Part shown: piece by piece, positions 9,466-17,793 of the stretch
How the letters are laid out: each line of letters opens with the position of its first letter
How positions within the stretch are numbered: position 1 is the first letter of the stretch
DNA from: Acidobacteriota bacterium
Lineage (GTDB): Bacteria; Acidobacteriota; Terriglobia; Terriglobales; Acidobacteriaceae
Direction of reading: 5' to 3'
DNA length: 64,000 nucleotides
NCBI GenBank assembly: GCA_003225175.1
Contig: QIBA01000036.1
Location: 107,919-171,918, forward strand
Notes under the pieces: model-generated
Told to the model about the DNA's origin: nothing
The model's input: the letters and a program-made list of their open reading frames with translations, nothing else
Databases searched by the model: none
Position numbers and translations under genes: made by a program

Positions 9466-10656
9466 TTAGGAGCTTAATGGCTGGGCTTGCAGCTGCTTAA
9501 AGGCCGAATAGATGAACCAACCAAGATGCCAGCCGTCGAGGAACTTGAACGGAATCTCTCCCACCGTGTAATGGCCGCAGGGCAGTGCTACGGCTTTGAA
9601 ATCGACCTGATAGTCGCGGAAAAGCTTCACAACCTGCTCTGAGAGCTCGCGCAAGAACGTCAGGTCGTATTTTGCATAGACCACGAGCACTTTTTTGCGA
9701 TGTGCGGCGAACTTTTTCATGTAGGCAACCGGACTAATCGCTAGCCAGAGCTGTCGCAGCCGTTCGAGGTCGATTACATCCTCGAGAGCCGCGCGGATGT
9801 GACGCGTGGATTGTCCTGTCCAGACAACATCGCCAAAGTATGTGGAAGCGTGGTTGAAGGCATTGACTTGGAGCCGCGCATCGTGCGCGCTGGCAATGAA
9901 CGCATAACACGATCCCAGGCTTGTTCCGAGGATACCGAAACGCTGGCAGCCCTGCATCTCCAGCCAGTCGAGGCAGCACCGAATGTCGATCACTCCTTGA
10001 CGGCACGAATCGAGCGTGCGCCCGATGTTCGCAGAAACAGCGTAGTCGCTGCGTTCGATCTCTGCGGGCCGGCGAATGTCATGGTAGGGCTTACTAAGAC
10101 GGAGCGCTGAGACTCCATAGAGATTCATGATCGCGCACAGCGCGTTGTGGCTGAAAGCATCCGCGTTCCATTGTGGGAGGACGATAACCGCCTTTTTGCT
10201 GGGATTGCCTTTACGATCGAATGCCGGAAACCAGCGAGCATTGACGACGTCATTTTCGGGATAGGGTGTACGGACCGGCGATGTGAATCTCAAAAACTGT
10301 GCCGGACGCAATTTGCCTGTGCGCGACATATTCTCAAGCTTCTCGAGTTGCCTCTGCTGCCGCATGTTGGTGGGAAAGAGCTTCGGCAACCGCTCTTCAA
10401 GATAGAAATCGCTGGGAGTCTGATAACTGAAAAACCGATCGCTGTCGCTTACGATCCGTCGATTCAACTCGGTAAAGTAGCTCTGGGCTCGAGCGTTGTC
10501 ATCTTCGGAAGGCGAGGCGGGAAAGTTACCGTTTACCTGCGGCCATTGCCGCGTCCACTCAATGCCCCACTCCAGGGGACGCACGATGCGATTGCTGTCG
10601 CGCGTGGTGAGATGGGTCTCCCACGCAAACATCCATTTCTCCCAGAGCTTACGCAT
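9466..10656 (-). CDS. Alpha/beta hydrolase, ABHD18-like
   Basis: 396 residues. The nucleophile elbow is GTSLGS in FGILGTSLGSCYAF. A late Asp is in VVYAKYDLTFL, and the catalytic His is in CGHYTVGEIPFKFLDG, whose surroundings resemble the ABHD18 (DUF2048) family. There is no signal peptide, so the protein is probably cytoplasmic. The substrate is unknown. dtd lies 60 bp upstream in the same direction, so the two could share a transcript, without an obvious functional link. Confidence 0.72.
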   Translation of the reverse strand: MRKLWEKWMFAWETHLTTRDSNRIVRPLEWGIEWTRQWPQVNGNFPASPSEDDNARAQSYFTELNRRIVSDSDRFFSYQTPSDFYLEERLPKLFPTNMRQQRQLEKLENMSRTGKLRPAQFLRFTSPVRTPYPENDVVNARWFPAFDRKGNPSKKAVIVLPQWNADAFSHNALCAIMNLYGVSALRLSKPYHDIRRPAEIERSDYAVSANIGRTLDSCRQGVIDIRCCLDWLEMQGCQRFGILGTSLGSCYAFIASAHDARLQVNAFNHASTYFGDVVWTGQSTRHIRAALEDVIDLERLRQLWLAISPVAYMKKFAAHRKKVLVVYAKYDLTFLRELSEQVVKLFRDYQVDFKAVALPCGHYTVGEIPFKFLDGWHLGWFIYSAFKQLQAQPLSS

Positions 10657-10716
10657 AGTAATTCCAATTTAACAAACTGGGCAGGATTGAACCGAGTGCG
10701 CCGGTTCATTAGCGGA

Positions 10717-11166
10717 TTAAAAAGCTTTTTCGGAGTCGATCAGAATCGTCACCGGACCATCATTAACGAGAGAGACCTGCATCATTGCCTGAAACTCTCC
10801 AGTGCCGCAATCGATCCCCTGTTCCCGAATTTGCTTAACCACATATTCGTAAAGAGTACGAGCTTGTTCCGGACGGGCGGCATCGTCGAAGGAAGGGCGC
10901 TTTCCCCGACGCACATCGCCGAAGAGAGTGAACTGTGGAACGACGAGCACGGCTCCCCCGACCTCGCGCACGTTAAAGTTCATCTTGGAGTCATGATCCT
11001 CAAATATGCGAAGGCCGAGCAACTTATCGATCATGTAGTCAGCTGAAGTGGATGTATCGCATTTGCCGATACCAAGCAGCACGAGCAGCCCGAGGCCAAT
11101 TGTCCCAACAATCGAGTTGTTCACCGTAACTGAGGCTTGAGTGACTCGCTGAACAACCGCGCGCAT
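10717..11166 (-). CDS. dtd: D-aminoacyl-tRNA deacylase
   Basis: 149 residues, the usual DTD length. It hydrolyses D-aminoacyl-tRNAs (and Gly-tRNA-Ala) to stop mischarged tRNA reaching the ribosome. Both active-site signatures are present: PQFTLFGD (usually SQFTL) and NDGPVTILID (the GPVT cross-subunit motif). The start MRAVVQRVTQASVTV is typical. It is divergent from the amidohydrolase pair, with a hairpin-rich gap between. Confidence 0.95.
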   Translation of the reverse strand: MRAVVQRVTQASVTVNNSIVGTIGLGLLVLLGIGKCDTSTSADYMIDKLLGLRIFEDHDSKMNFNVREVGGAVLVVPQFTLFGDVRRGKRPSFDDAARPEQARTLYEYVVKQIREQGIDCGTGEFQAMMQVSLVNDGPVTILIDSEKAF

Positions 11167-11178
11167 AGCGGGAAGGAT

Positions 11179-11269
11179 AAAGCAGCAATTAGCAATTAGC
11201 GACTGGCTACAAGAAAAGCCAGATTCTTCGAAAGCTAATTGCTAATCGCTTCTTGCTAATCGCCGCTTT
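11179..11269. repeat. Intergenic hairpin with tandem-unit arms (CAATTAGC units)
   Basis: The left arm 11179-11195 (AAAGCAGCAATTAGCAA) pairs with 11253-11269 (TTGCTAATCGCCGCTTT) at 15 of 17 positions. Between them more TTAGC/GCTAA units recur in both orientations. It lies between the divergent dtd and amidohydrolase genes. It is one member of the hairpin group described in the findings. Confidence 0.6.
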
Positions 11270-11336
11270 GTCCATTTACCCTGCTGTGTCTTCGTCGTCT
11301 AATTCCAATCCTCACAAGTCATCAAGGAGAATCGCG

Positions 11337-12737
11337 ATGGCAATCTTTTCCTGGGCGTCACGCCTGGGTCTCATTGCGCTCGTATTCACTTATGCAGCTG
11401 CTGCGCAGGGTTCCGCTGATTCGCAGAATCCTGGAGCTACGCAGGCACCGGCAGCACAGCCTGCTAGTCCGCAACCTGATCTGCTCATCAAGAACGGCAC
11501 TGTATTGACGGTCACTCATGGAGTGATCCAGAACGGCAGTGTGCTCGTCCACAATGGGAAGATTGCCCAAATAGGAACAAACATTGCCGCTCCTGCTGGA
11601 GCGACGGTCATTGATGCCGCGCGCAAGTTCGTAATGCCAGGCGTGATCGACTGCCATTCGCACCTTGCTCTCGATGGCGACGTGAACGAAGCCAGCAGCC
11701 CGATTACGCCAGCGATGAACATGCTCGATGCCTTCGTCAACACCGACAAAGGCCTGTATCACGCGCTGGCCGGTGGAGTGACATCGCTCTTGCTGCTTCA
11801 CGGATCGGCCAACATGATTGGCGGGCAGGCGGTGGTCATCAAGAACAAGTTTGGCCTGAGCCGCGATCAGATGCTCTTCCCGAATGCTCCGCGCTCGATC
11901 AAGTTCGCGAGCGGCGAAAATCCTAAGCGCGTCTATGGATCGCGTAATCAGGCGCCTTCCACCCGCATGGGCAACTTCGAGGTGCAGCGTGAGGCGCTGC
12001 AGCAGGCCAAGGAGTACATGCGCGATTGGGATGATTACAACGCCAAGATTCAGAAAGGTGAGAAAGAAGCCCGTGCTCCAAAACGGGATCTAAAGCTAGA
12101 AGCTTTGGCCGATGTTCTGCGGGGCAGGCTCCTGGTCCAGATTCATTGCTACCGTGCCGATGAATTTCTAACTGAGATGGCGATGGCGCGCGAGTTCGGA
12201 TACAAGATCCGCGCCTTCCACCATGCTCTCGAGGCCTACAAAGTTGCGGACAAAATCGCTGCGGAAGGAATCGCGATCGCAACCTGGCCGGATTGGTGGG
12301 GCTTCAAAGATGAAGCTTGGGACGCGCAGCCTTGGAACGCAGTGATGTCGTCACGTCACGGAGTGCGCGTTGCCCTCAAGAGCGACTCGAACGATGTGGT
12401 TCGCCGCCTGAACCAGGATGCCGGCAAAGTGATCCGTTACGGCGGAGCAACGCAGGAAGAGGCGCTAAAGATGATCACGCTGAATCCCGCATGGATCATC
12501 GGTGTGGACGATCGCGTGGGATCGCTTGACGTGGGCAAAGACGGCGACATGAGCATCTGGGACAAAGATCCGCTCTCCAGCTACGCCAAAGTGGAGAAGA
12601 CGATCATCGACGGCGAAGTCTACTTTGACAATTCGCTTCCCGGTCTGGGACTGACGCACTGGAAAGATGCGCCGATGTCAGGCTCGGATTTTGATGGCAA
12701 TGAATTGGACGAGATGGGCATAGCGGAGGTGCACTGA
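11337..12737 (+). CDS. Exported metal-dependent amidohydrolase
   Basis: 466 residues. The ATG at 11337 has AAGGAG 7 nt upstream and opens a signal peptide (SRLGLIALVFTYAAAAQG), so an open stretch upstream to 11253 is not used. A TIM-barrel amidohydrolase follows, with the HxH metal pair at H107/H109 (VIDCHSHLA), later histidines in IHCYRADE and FHHALEAYK, and a late Asp in LKSDSNDV. The C-terminal beta-sandwich shows GSLDVGKDGDMSIWD. It resembles imidazolonepropionase-like or prolidase-like exported members; the substrate is not determined. Its TGA overlaps the ATG of the next gene (TGATG), which implies translational coupling. Confidence 0.88.
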   Translation: MAIFSWASRLGLIALVFTYAAAAQGSADSQNPGATQAPAAQPASPQPDLLIKNGTVLTVTHGVIQNGSVLVHNGKIAQIGTNIAAPAGATVIDAARKFVMPGVIDCHSHLALDGDVNEASSPITPAMNMLDAFVNTDKGLYHALAGGVTSLLLLHGSANMIGGQAVVIKNKFGLSRDQMLFPNAPRSIKFASGENPKRVYGSRNQAPSTRMGNFEVQREALQQAKEYMRDWDDYNAKIQKGEKEARAPKRDLKLEALADVLRGRLLVQIHCYRADEFLTEMAMAREFGYKIRAFHHALEAYKVADKIAAEGIAIATWPDWWGFKDEAWDAQPWNAVMSSRHGVRVALKSDSNDVVRRLNQDAGKVIRYGGATQEEALKMITLNPAWIIGVDDRVGSLDVGKDGDMSIWDKDPLSSYAKVEKTIIDGEVYFDNSLPGLGLTHWKDAPMSGSDFDGNELDEMGIAEVH

Positions 12738-14356
12738 TGACGGCGACGAATGATTCAATTTTCTTAAAAAGAATCAGAGGGGTCTCCCGGGAACCAGCTT
12801 CAGGGAGGAGCACGGGTTATGACGGTGGCGTTGAAGAACCAAACATAACTGCGCTTCGGCTCCCGAGGTCTTCGGCGGCGGATAGAAACATAACCTCACT
12901 GGCTAAAGCCGGATCCATTCGCGCGCGTTGGATGGCACGGCTTGAAGCGCTGCCCTTCCCTAAGTTTCTATGGTTATCAATACTCGTGGTCGCACTGTCC
13001 GCGAGCCTGTCCTTCGCGCAGGCTTCGAAACAGAAAATAAAGATGGCCACTTCACAAGCTGAGGCCACCGGTCCCGTCGCCATCCGCGGGGGCAAACTGC
13101 TGACCATCACTCACGGGGTCATTGAGAACGGCGTGGTTGTGATGCAGGATGGGAAGATTACTGCCGTCGGTCCAGCGGGAACTGCCATTCCACGCGGCGC
13201 GACCGTTGTAGACGCTACCGGAATGACCGTCTACCCCGGACTCATCGACTCGGAAACCAATCTAGGACTGGTGGAAGTCGAAGCCGACCAGATGAGCAAC
13301 GACATGAACGAGCCGAGCGACGAGATCATGCCGCACATGCACGTCGCCGATGCGTTCCATTCTGAAACTCAGCGAATTCCTGTGGTGCGTGTAAATGGCA
13401 TCACGAATGCCATCGTCGCTCCTGGAACCGAAGACAGTCTCCCCGGGCAAGATATTTTCATTCAGCTCGATGGCAAGGACCGCGATCAAATGATCCTGGT
13501 TCGCGACATTGCACTGGCATTGAACTTTTCCGGCGACCAGCGCCGGCGCGGCGGACGCGGGGAGGGCGGTGGAGGAGGTATCAGCGGCCGTTTCCCCTCG
13601 ACCAGAATGGGACTGACGACGCAGTTGCGCCAGGCGTTCATGGACGCTCAGGATTACGAAGCCAAGCTGAAGTCGGCGGAGAATCGGAAGCCGGACAGTA
13701 GCGGAGGAGCAACTCGCGGTGGAGGAGGCGAGCGTCAGAAGCGCGATCTCAAACTAGAAGCTGTGCTCCCCTATCTGCATGGTCAAAAGCCCGTCGTCAT
13801 CGGCGCAAGAGATGGCTACGACTTGGAAAACGCCATGCGTCTGGCCAAAGAGTTCAACCTCAAGGTGGTGCTGAACCATGTGACACATTCGCAGCAGATT
13901 CTGGACGAGATCGCATCTTGGAAGGTACCGGTGATTGTTGGTCCCATTTACGACTTTCCTCGCGGCGACGAGCGCTACGACGCTGTGTACTCATTGCCCG
14001 CGGAGTTGGCTAAGCGGGGAGTAAAGATCGCCTTTGCCTCCTATCGCGTGGAACATAATCGCAATTTGCCGTATGCAGCTGGTTACTCAGTGGCTTTTGG
14101 TCTGCCCTATGAGGAAGCGTTAAAAGCGGTGACAATTAATCCCGCAGAAATATGGGGTGTCTCGGATAGGCTGGGCTCGCTCGATCTAGGCAAGACGGCA
14201 AACGTGGTGATCGCCAACGGCGATCCGCTGGATGTGAAGACCGACGTTAAACAAGTTTTCATCGAAGGCAGGAGCATTCCCATGGAGAACCGTCAGACGC
14301 ATTTGCGGGATCAGTACGGCGGGGTGCCACCCGCGCCGCAGTCCGGTAGCCGGTAA
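12737..14356 (+). CDS. Exported amidohydrolase-like protein lacking the metal ligands
   Basis: 539 residues from the coupled ATG at 12737, which has GGAGG 8 nt upstream. It is a paralogue of the preceding gene (shared RGGKLLTITHGVIENG, KRDLKLEA, INPAEIWGVSDRLGSLDLGK). Where the active partner has CHSHL this one has IDSETNLGL. The IHCYRADE histidine is replaced (VIGARDGYD) and the SDSND Asp is gone (FASYRVEHN), so it is probably not catalytic in the usual way. A signal peptide (FLWLSILVVALSASLSFAQA) begins only near residue 75. An internal ATG at 12932 would place it at the N-terminus but lacks a ribosome-binding site. A Gly/Arg-rich insert sits at ~270-285. Confidence 0.83.
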   Translation: MTATNDSIFLKRIRGVSREPASGRSTGYDGGVEEPNITALRLPRSSAADRNITSLAKAGSIRARWMARLEALPFPKFLWLSILVVALSASLSFAQASKQKIKMATSQAEATGPVAIRGGKLLTITHGVIENGVVVMQDGKITAVGPAGTAIPRGATVVDATGMTVYPGLIDSETNLGLVEVEADQMSNDMNEPSDEIMPHMHVADAFHSETQRIPVVRVNGITNAIVAPGTEDSLPGQDIFIQLDGKDRDQMILVRDIALALNFSGDQRRRGGRGEGGGGGISGRFPSTRMGLTTQLRQAFMDAQDYEAKLKSAENRKPDSSGGATRGGGGERQKRDLKLEAVLPYLHGQKPVVIGARDGYDLENAMRLAKEFNLKVVLNHVTHSQQILDEIASWKVPVIVGPIYDFPRGDERYDAVYSLPAELAKRGVKIAFASYRVEHNRNLPYAAGYSVAFGLPYEEALKAVTINPAEIWGVSDRLGSLDLGKTANVVIANGDPLDVKTDVKQVFIEGRSIPMENRQTHLRDQYGGVPPAPQSGSR

Positions 14357-14362
14357 TTTTTT

Positions 14363-14497
14363 TCACCCTGGAGACACGGAGGCACGGAGAACTGCCGGTT
14401 TCGAATGGCAGCCGCAGAATTTTCGAGAGCGGCTCCCCCGGACAGATTTCCTGAACCTACATCTCTTGCGTTCCTCCGTTCCTCCGCATCCGTGAAA
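14363..14497. repeat. Intergenic hairpin with tandem-unit arms (CACGGAGG units)
   Basis: The left arm near 14370-14391 reads GGAGACACGGAGGCACGGAG. The right arm near 14468-14494 carries TTCCTCCGTTCCTCCGCATC. The arms are degenerate tandem units in opposite orientation. The element sits between the amidohydrolase pair and the acp promoter. Confidence 0.5.
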
Positions 14498-14508
14498 TAG
14501 CCCTCGTC

Positions 14509-14536
14509 TTGCGCGCTTTTCCCAGCGCCATATAGA
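14509..14536 (+). promoter_or_regulatory. Candidate sigma-70 promoter for the acp-fabF genes
   Basis: TTGCGC at 14509-14514 and TATAGA at 14531-14536 are separated by 16 bp. The first acp ATG is 46 bp downstream of the -10 element, with GGAGGAG just before it. Read by eye, not tested. Confidence 0.5.
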
Positions 14537-14582
14537 CTGAGGAGTTTGTGATGTGCACGTTGCGCACACAGGAGGAGTTCGC

Positions 14583-14831
14583 ATGCCTGGGGTACAAGAT
14601 AAAGTTAAGCAGATCATTGTGGACCAGCTCAGCGTGGAAGAGGGCGAGGTTACACCCAGTGCATCTTTCGTCGACGATCTCGGCGCCGATTCGCTTGACC
14701 GCGTAGAACTTATCATGGCCTTCGAGGAAGCTTTCGATCTCGAAATTCCGGACGAAGAAGCCGAGAAGATCAAGACTGTGCAGGACGCCGTCAGCTACAT
14801 TGAGAAAAATTCCAAAATAGCCAAGCAATAG
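14583..14831 (+). CDS. Acyl carrier protein (first copy)
   Basis: 82 residues. It carries growing acyl chains on 4'-phosphopantetheine attached at Ser37 in [11 protein letters not shown]. Helix II to III reads [18 protein letters not shown], as in fatty-acid-synthesis ACPs. The ATG at 14583 follows a strong GGAGGAG. It is about 75% identical by eye to the second copy at 15048. The extra C-terminal KNSKIAKQ and RVEL in place of TVEL are the main differences. Which copy serves bulk fatty acid synthesis cannot be told, but the second is directly coupled to fabF. Confidence 0.93.
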   Translation: MPGVQDKVKQIIVDQLSVEEGEVTPSASFVDDLGADSLDRVELIMAFEEAFDLEIPDEEAEKIKTVQDAVSYIEKNSKIAKQ

Positions 14832-14843
14832 GAATCGATTCGG

Positions 14844-15010
14844 ATGAACGATTCTCTCGATGGCCTCAAGTTTGAAGTTGATGATGGCTTTCGACATAGA
14901 AATTCCTGACGATCAGATAGAAACCGTCCGAAGCATGGATCATGGCCATACAGCTGATTGATCGGTTAAAAATAGAGCAGGAGAAAAAGAAATCCAACAA
15001 AAAGTGGTAG
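14844..15010 (+). pseudogene. Decayed acyl carrier protein copy
   Basis: Between the two intact acp genes, pieces of a third can be read in three frames. They are NDSLDGLKFEV (14847-14879, with the phosphopantetheine Ser context DSLD), [16 protein letters not shown] (14881-14928) and [13 protein letters not shown] (14945-14983), ending at TAG 15008-15010. In order these match [31 protein letters not shown] and [10 protein letters not shown] of the intact copies. The frame changes and the missing N-terminal half mean it cannot make an ACP. Confidence 0.6.
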
Positions 15011-15047
15011 CGGTTGCAGTCACATCCCAGAAGAGCGAGGAACGCGA

Positions 15048-15293
15048 ATGGCCGCAGTAGACGAGAAGGTTAAGCAGATTATTGTGGAGCAACTTGGCGT
15101 CGATGAAGGTGAAGTCACCCCCAACGCGTCGTTCGTGGACGACCTTGGCGCCGACTCGCTCGATACTGTCGAACTCGTGATGGCATTCGAAGAGGCCTTC
15201 GACATTGAAATTCCTGACGAGGAGGCTGAGAAGATCAAGACGGTAAAGAACGCCATCGACTACATAAACGCCCACGCGAAAGGTGGCAAGTAA
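15048..15293 (+). CDS. acpP: Acyl carrier protein (fabF-linked copy)
   Basis: 81 residues. Phosphopantetheine site Ser37 in [15 protein letters not shown]; acidic helix [26 protein letters not shown]-type ribosome-binding site precedes the ATG. The stop is followed after 2 nt by the TTG start of fabF, so the two are translated together; ACP and the condensing enzyme work together in chain elongation. Confidence 0.95.
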   Translation: MAAVDEKVKQIIVEQLGVDEGEVTPNASFVDDLGADSLDTVELVMAFEEAFDIEIPDEEAEKIKTVKNAIDYINAHAKGGK

Positions 15294-15295
15294 GC

Positions 15296-16540
15296 TTGAG
15301 TCGTAGGGTCGTCGTCACTGGATTGGGCCTGATTTGCGCGGTGGGCAACACCAGTGCGGAGGCTTGGACGAATCTACTGGCAGGCAAGAGCGGCGTTGCG
15401 ACCATCACCGGTTTTGATACCAGCGGGTACGCCTGCACCATCGCCGCCGAGGTCAAGAACTTCGATCCACTAAATTTCATCGAGAAAAAAGAGGCCCGCA
15501 AAATGGGCCGGTTCATTCATCTGTGCATGGCGGCTACAGATGAAGCGGTAAAGATGTCGGGCTTAAATATCACATCTGATATTGCCGAGCGCGTAGGCGT
15601 ACACATCGGCTCCGGCATTGGCGGATTTGACATCATCGAGCGCGAGCACTCGAACCTGCTCAAGGGCGGTCCGCGCAAGATCTCGCCATTTTTCATTCCC
15701 GCGGCGATCATCAATCTTGCTGCTGGACATGTGAGCATTCGCTACAACGCCAAGGGGCCGAACGAGGCGACAGCCACGGCCTGCACGACGAGCGCACATT
15801 CGATAGGCGACGCATACAAAATCATCGCGCGTGGCGACGCGGACGTGATGATCGCCGGCGGTACCGAAGCTGCGATAACTCCGATGGGCGTTGGCGGGTT
15901 TGCGGCTATGCGCGCACTCTCTACGCGAAATGATTGTCCAGAAAAGGCAAGCCGGCCGTTCGATATCGATCGCGACGGTTTCGTGATTGGTGAGGGTGCA
16001 GGCATCCTGATTCTCGAGGACCTGGAGTTCGCCCGCCGACGTGGAGCGACTCTCATGGCCGAAATAATCGGCTACGGCATGAGCGCTGACGCATACCACA
16101 TCACTCAACCTGCCGAAGAAGGCGAAGGCGGGTATCGCGTGATGCTGAATGCGCTGCGCGACGCCAAGCTCAAACCGGAGCAGGTGGATTACATCAACGT
16201 GCACGGCACTTCGACCCCATTGGGAGACGTGCTCGAAACCAAAGCCATCAAGCACGCTTTCGGAGAACATGCCAGCAACGGCCTTGCCGTAAGCTCCACC
16301 AAATCCATGACCGGACATCTGCTCGGGGGGGCCGGCGGCCTCGAAGCGGGAATTACCGTTTTGGCATTACGCGACCAGATGCTTCCACCGACGATTAATC
16401 TCGACAATCCAGATCCGGAATGCGATTTGGATTACATCCCGAATAAGTCGCGCAAAGCCGAAGTCAATATCGCGCTCTCGAACTCGTTTGGATTCGGCGG
16501 GACTAATGGCTCGCTGATTTTCCGCCGCTGGGCTGGCTAG
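15296..16540 (+). CDS. fabF: 3-oxoacyl-ACP synthase II
   Basis: 414 residues. It condenses malonyl-ACP with acyl-ACP in fatty acid elongation. The catalytic triad falls at the standard positions: Cys163 (TACTTSAHS), His303 (NVHGTSTPLGD) and His341 (KSMTGHLLGGAG). The C-terminal glycine-rich loop is SNSFGFGGTNGSL. The start is TTG at 15296, 2 nt after the acp stop, giving (M)SRRVVVTGLGLI as in the family. Confidence 0.96.
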   Translation: MSRRVVVTGLGLICAVGNTSAEAWTNLLAGKSGVATITGFDTSGYACTIAAEVKNFDPLNFIEKKEARKMGRFIHLCMAATDEAVKMSGLNITSDIAERVGVHIGSGIGGFDIIEREHSNLLKGGPRKISPFFIPAAIINLAAGHVSIRYNAKGPNEATATACTTSAHSIGDAYKIIARGDADVMIAGGTEAAITPMGVGGFAAMRALSTRNDCPEKASRPFDIDRDGFVIGEGAGILILEDLEFARRRGATLMAEIIGYGMSADAYHITQPAEEGEGGYRVMLNALRDAKLKPEQVDYINVHGTSTPLGDVLETKAIKHAFGEHASNGLAVSSTKSMTGHLLGGAGGLEAGITVLALRDQMLPPTINLDNPDPECDLDYIPNKSRKAEVNIALSNSFGFGGTNGSLIFRRWAG

Positions 16541-16593
16541 AATCTTCAACTAGTCCTCAAAAATAAAGAAGTCGAACCAAACTCTGCGGTACA

Positions 16594-16635
16594 GCAGCCT
16601 CGGCCGTCTTCGTTAGAGCAGACAGCCGAGGCTGC
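16594..16635. terminator. Long hairpin between convergent genes
   Basis: GCAGCCTCGGC at 16594-16604 pairs perfectly with GCCGAGGCTGC at 16625-16635. The stem continues inward with four more pairs after one mismatch. It separates fabF (plus) from the methyltransferase gene (minus) and probably ends transcription from one or both sides; the T-run is weak. Confidence 0.6.
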
Positions 16636-16648
16636 CTTTGCCGCAAGT

Positions 16649-17620
16649 CTAAGAGCGCACTGCGCACGCGAGTATGAAATTTCCATCGCGGCTCTCCCAT
16701 TGAGATTCAATCCGGAATCCTGCGTCCCCAACTAAACTGAGAAGACCATCTCGATTCGCGTACTTGATCGAGCTGCTCATCCTCAGCGTCTCTCCTTCGG
16801 GAATCTCAATGATATGAGCACCGATGTTTACACGCAGATCGCGGGTCGCGGTGAAATGCTTTGTAACTGCGAACAGACCGTCACCTGCTGCCGCAGTAGA
16901 AAATTCCAGCTTGCCGTCGTTTTCCGTAATGCCAACTCCAGTGAGCGGGCCCCACGCAAAACGCCGGTTGGTCGGATTATCGTAGCCTGCAAGCGTTTGC
17001 TCGTTGAACATCTCGCCATCAAAGAGGAACCGGTCCTGGCTGCGCATATGAGTTCGCAGACGTCGGGGAAAGTTGTGTGGATCGAATGCTCCAAGAGTGT
17101 TACCCAAAACTGAGAGCAAAACGGGCCCCTCGAAGCTCTCGGCGGCGCCGACCGCCGCAGCTAAATGGCCTTCATCGAAAATATCGAGCTTGCAGCCGAG
17201 ACTTGACTGGACAATTCCGTCCACCTGATCGGCAGCAAGTTCGAGCAACGGCTGACTGAAATCGGCAGCCACGTAATTCAATAGATAGCCCTGGTTGGCG
17301 AATTGCTCAAGCAAGACGCGATCCTTGCTTCCCTCGCCGCATCCGAGACCGCAGAGCGTGCGAATGTGAGGAAGCTGTCGGCCCAGGTCACTAGCCGCCA
17401 GATTCAGCACCTCGAGTGCGCGACTCGCGTTTACATATTCGGTTGAACGGCACAGATCGACCCACGCCTGAACCGACGATGGCAGCCAGTAAAACAGGTG
17501 CTCCGGCAGATATCGCTGCTGAAAGGCGATTTGTAGTTGTTCAGCAATTTCCTGCTCGCGCAGCAGCACGATGGTATAGAAAGGCAATTTCGTTGGACCG
17601 GGTGCCGAATTGGAAGCCAT
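16649..17620 (-). CDS. EgtD-like SAM-dependent methyltransferase (Methyltransf_33)
   Basis: 323 residues from ATG 17620 (a TTG at 17656 is also possible). It resembles the histidine N-alpha-methyltransferase EgtD family. The SAM loop is CGLGCGEGSKDRVLL, followed by VAADFSQPLLELA, the family segment LLSVLGNTLGAFDP and RFLFDGEMF. The C-terminal substrate region reads IPEGETLRMSSSIKY. In mycobacterial EgtD the matching stretch carries a Glu and a Ser that hold the imidazole ring; here the Glu position is Ser, so the substrate may not be free histidine. It is divergent from the RiPP precursor with a 173-bp shared upstream region, so it is a plausible tailoring enzyme for that peptide. Confidence 0.78.
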   Translation of the reverse strand: MASNSAPGPTKLPFYTIVLLREQEIAEQLQIAFQQRYLPEHLFYWLPSSVQAWVDLCRSTEYVNASRALEVLNLAASDLGRQLPHIRTLCGLGCGEGSKDRVLLEQFANQGYLLNYVAADFSQPLLELAADQVDGIVQSSLGCKLDIFDEGHLAAAVGAAESFEGPVLLSVLGNTLGAFDPHNFPRRLRTHMRSQDRFLFDGEMFNEQTLAGYDNPTNRRFAWGPLTGVGITENDGKLEFSTAAAGDGLFAVTKHFTATRDLRVNIGAHIIEIPEGETLRMSSSIKYANRDGLLSLVGDAGFRIESQWESRDGNFILACAVRS

Positions 17621-17793
17621 CTCAACCGCATTGTATCGGGCGCCAGATCCCGCCAATCCCAGTCAGGGATGTAAAAACTGCTCAATTTGCCCAAATTCGG
17701 CCGCTCTGAGAGAATTTCGCACACCGGTTTGGACTTCTGAAGCATCTAGTCACTGGCTGTAACACAATTCGGAGAATTACAAGGAGAAACTGA

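Noticed and set aside
10147..11046. 299-codon plus-strand frame spanning two genes
   Set aside because: It runs across the hydrolase and dtd in antisense; both have catalytic motifs on the minus strand.
17695..17793. Promoter for the RiPP precursor
   Set aside because: TTGGAC at 17729 has no -10 at an acceptable distance; no call made.
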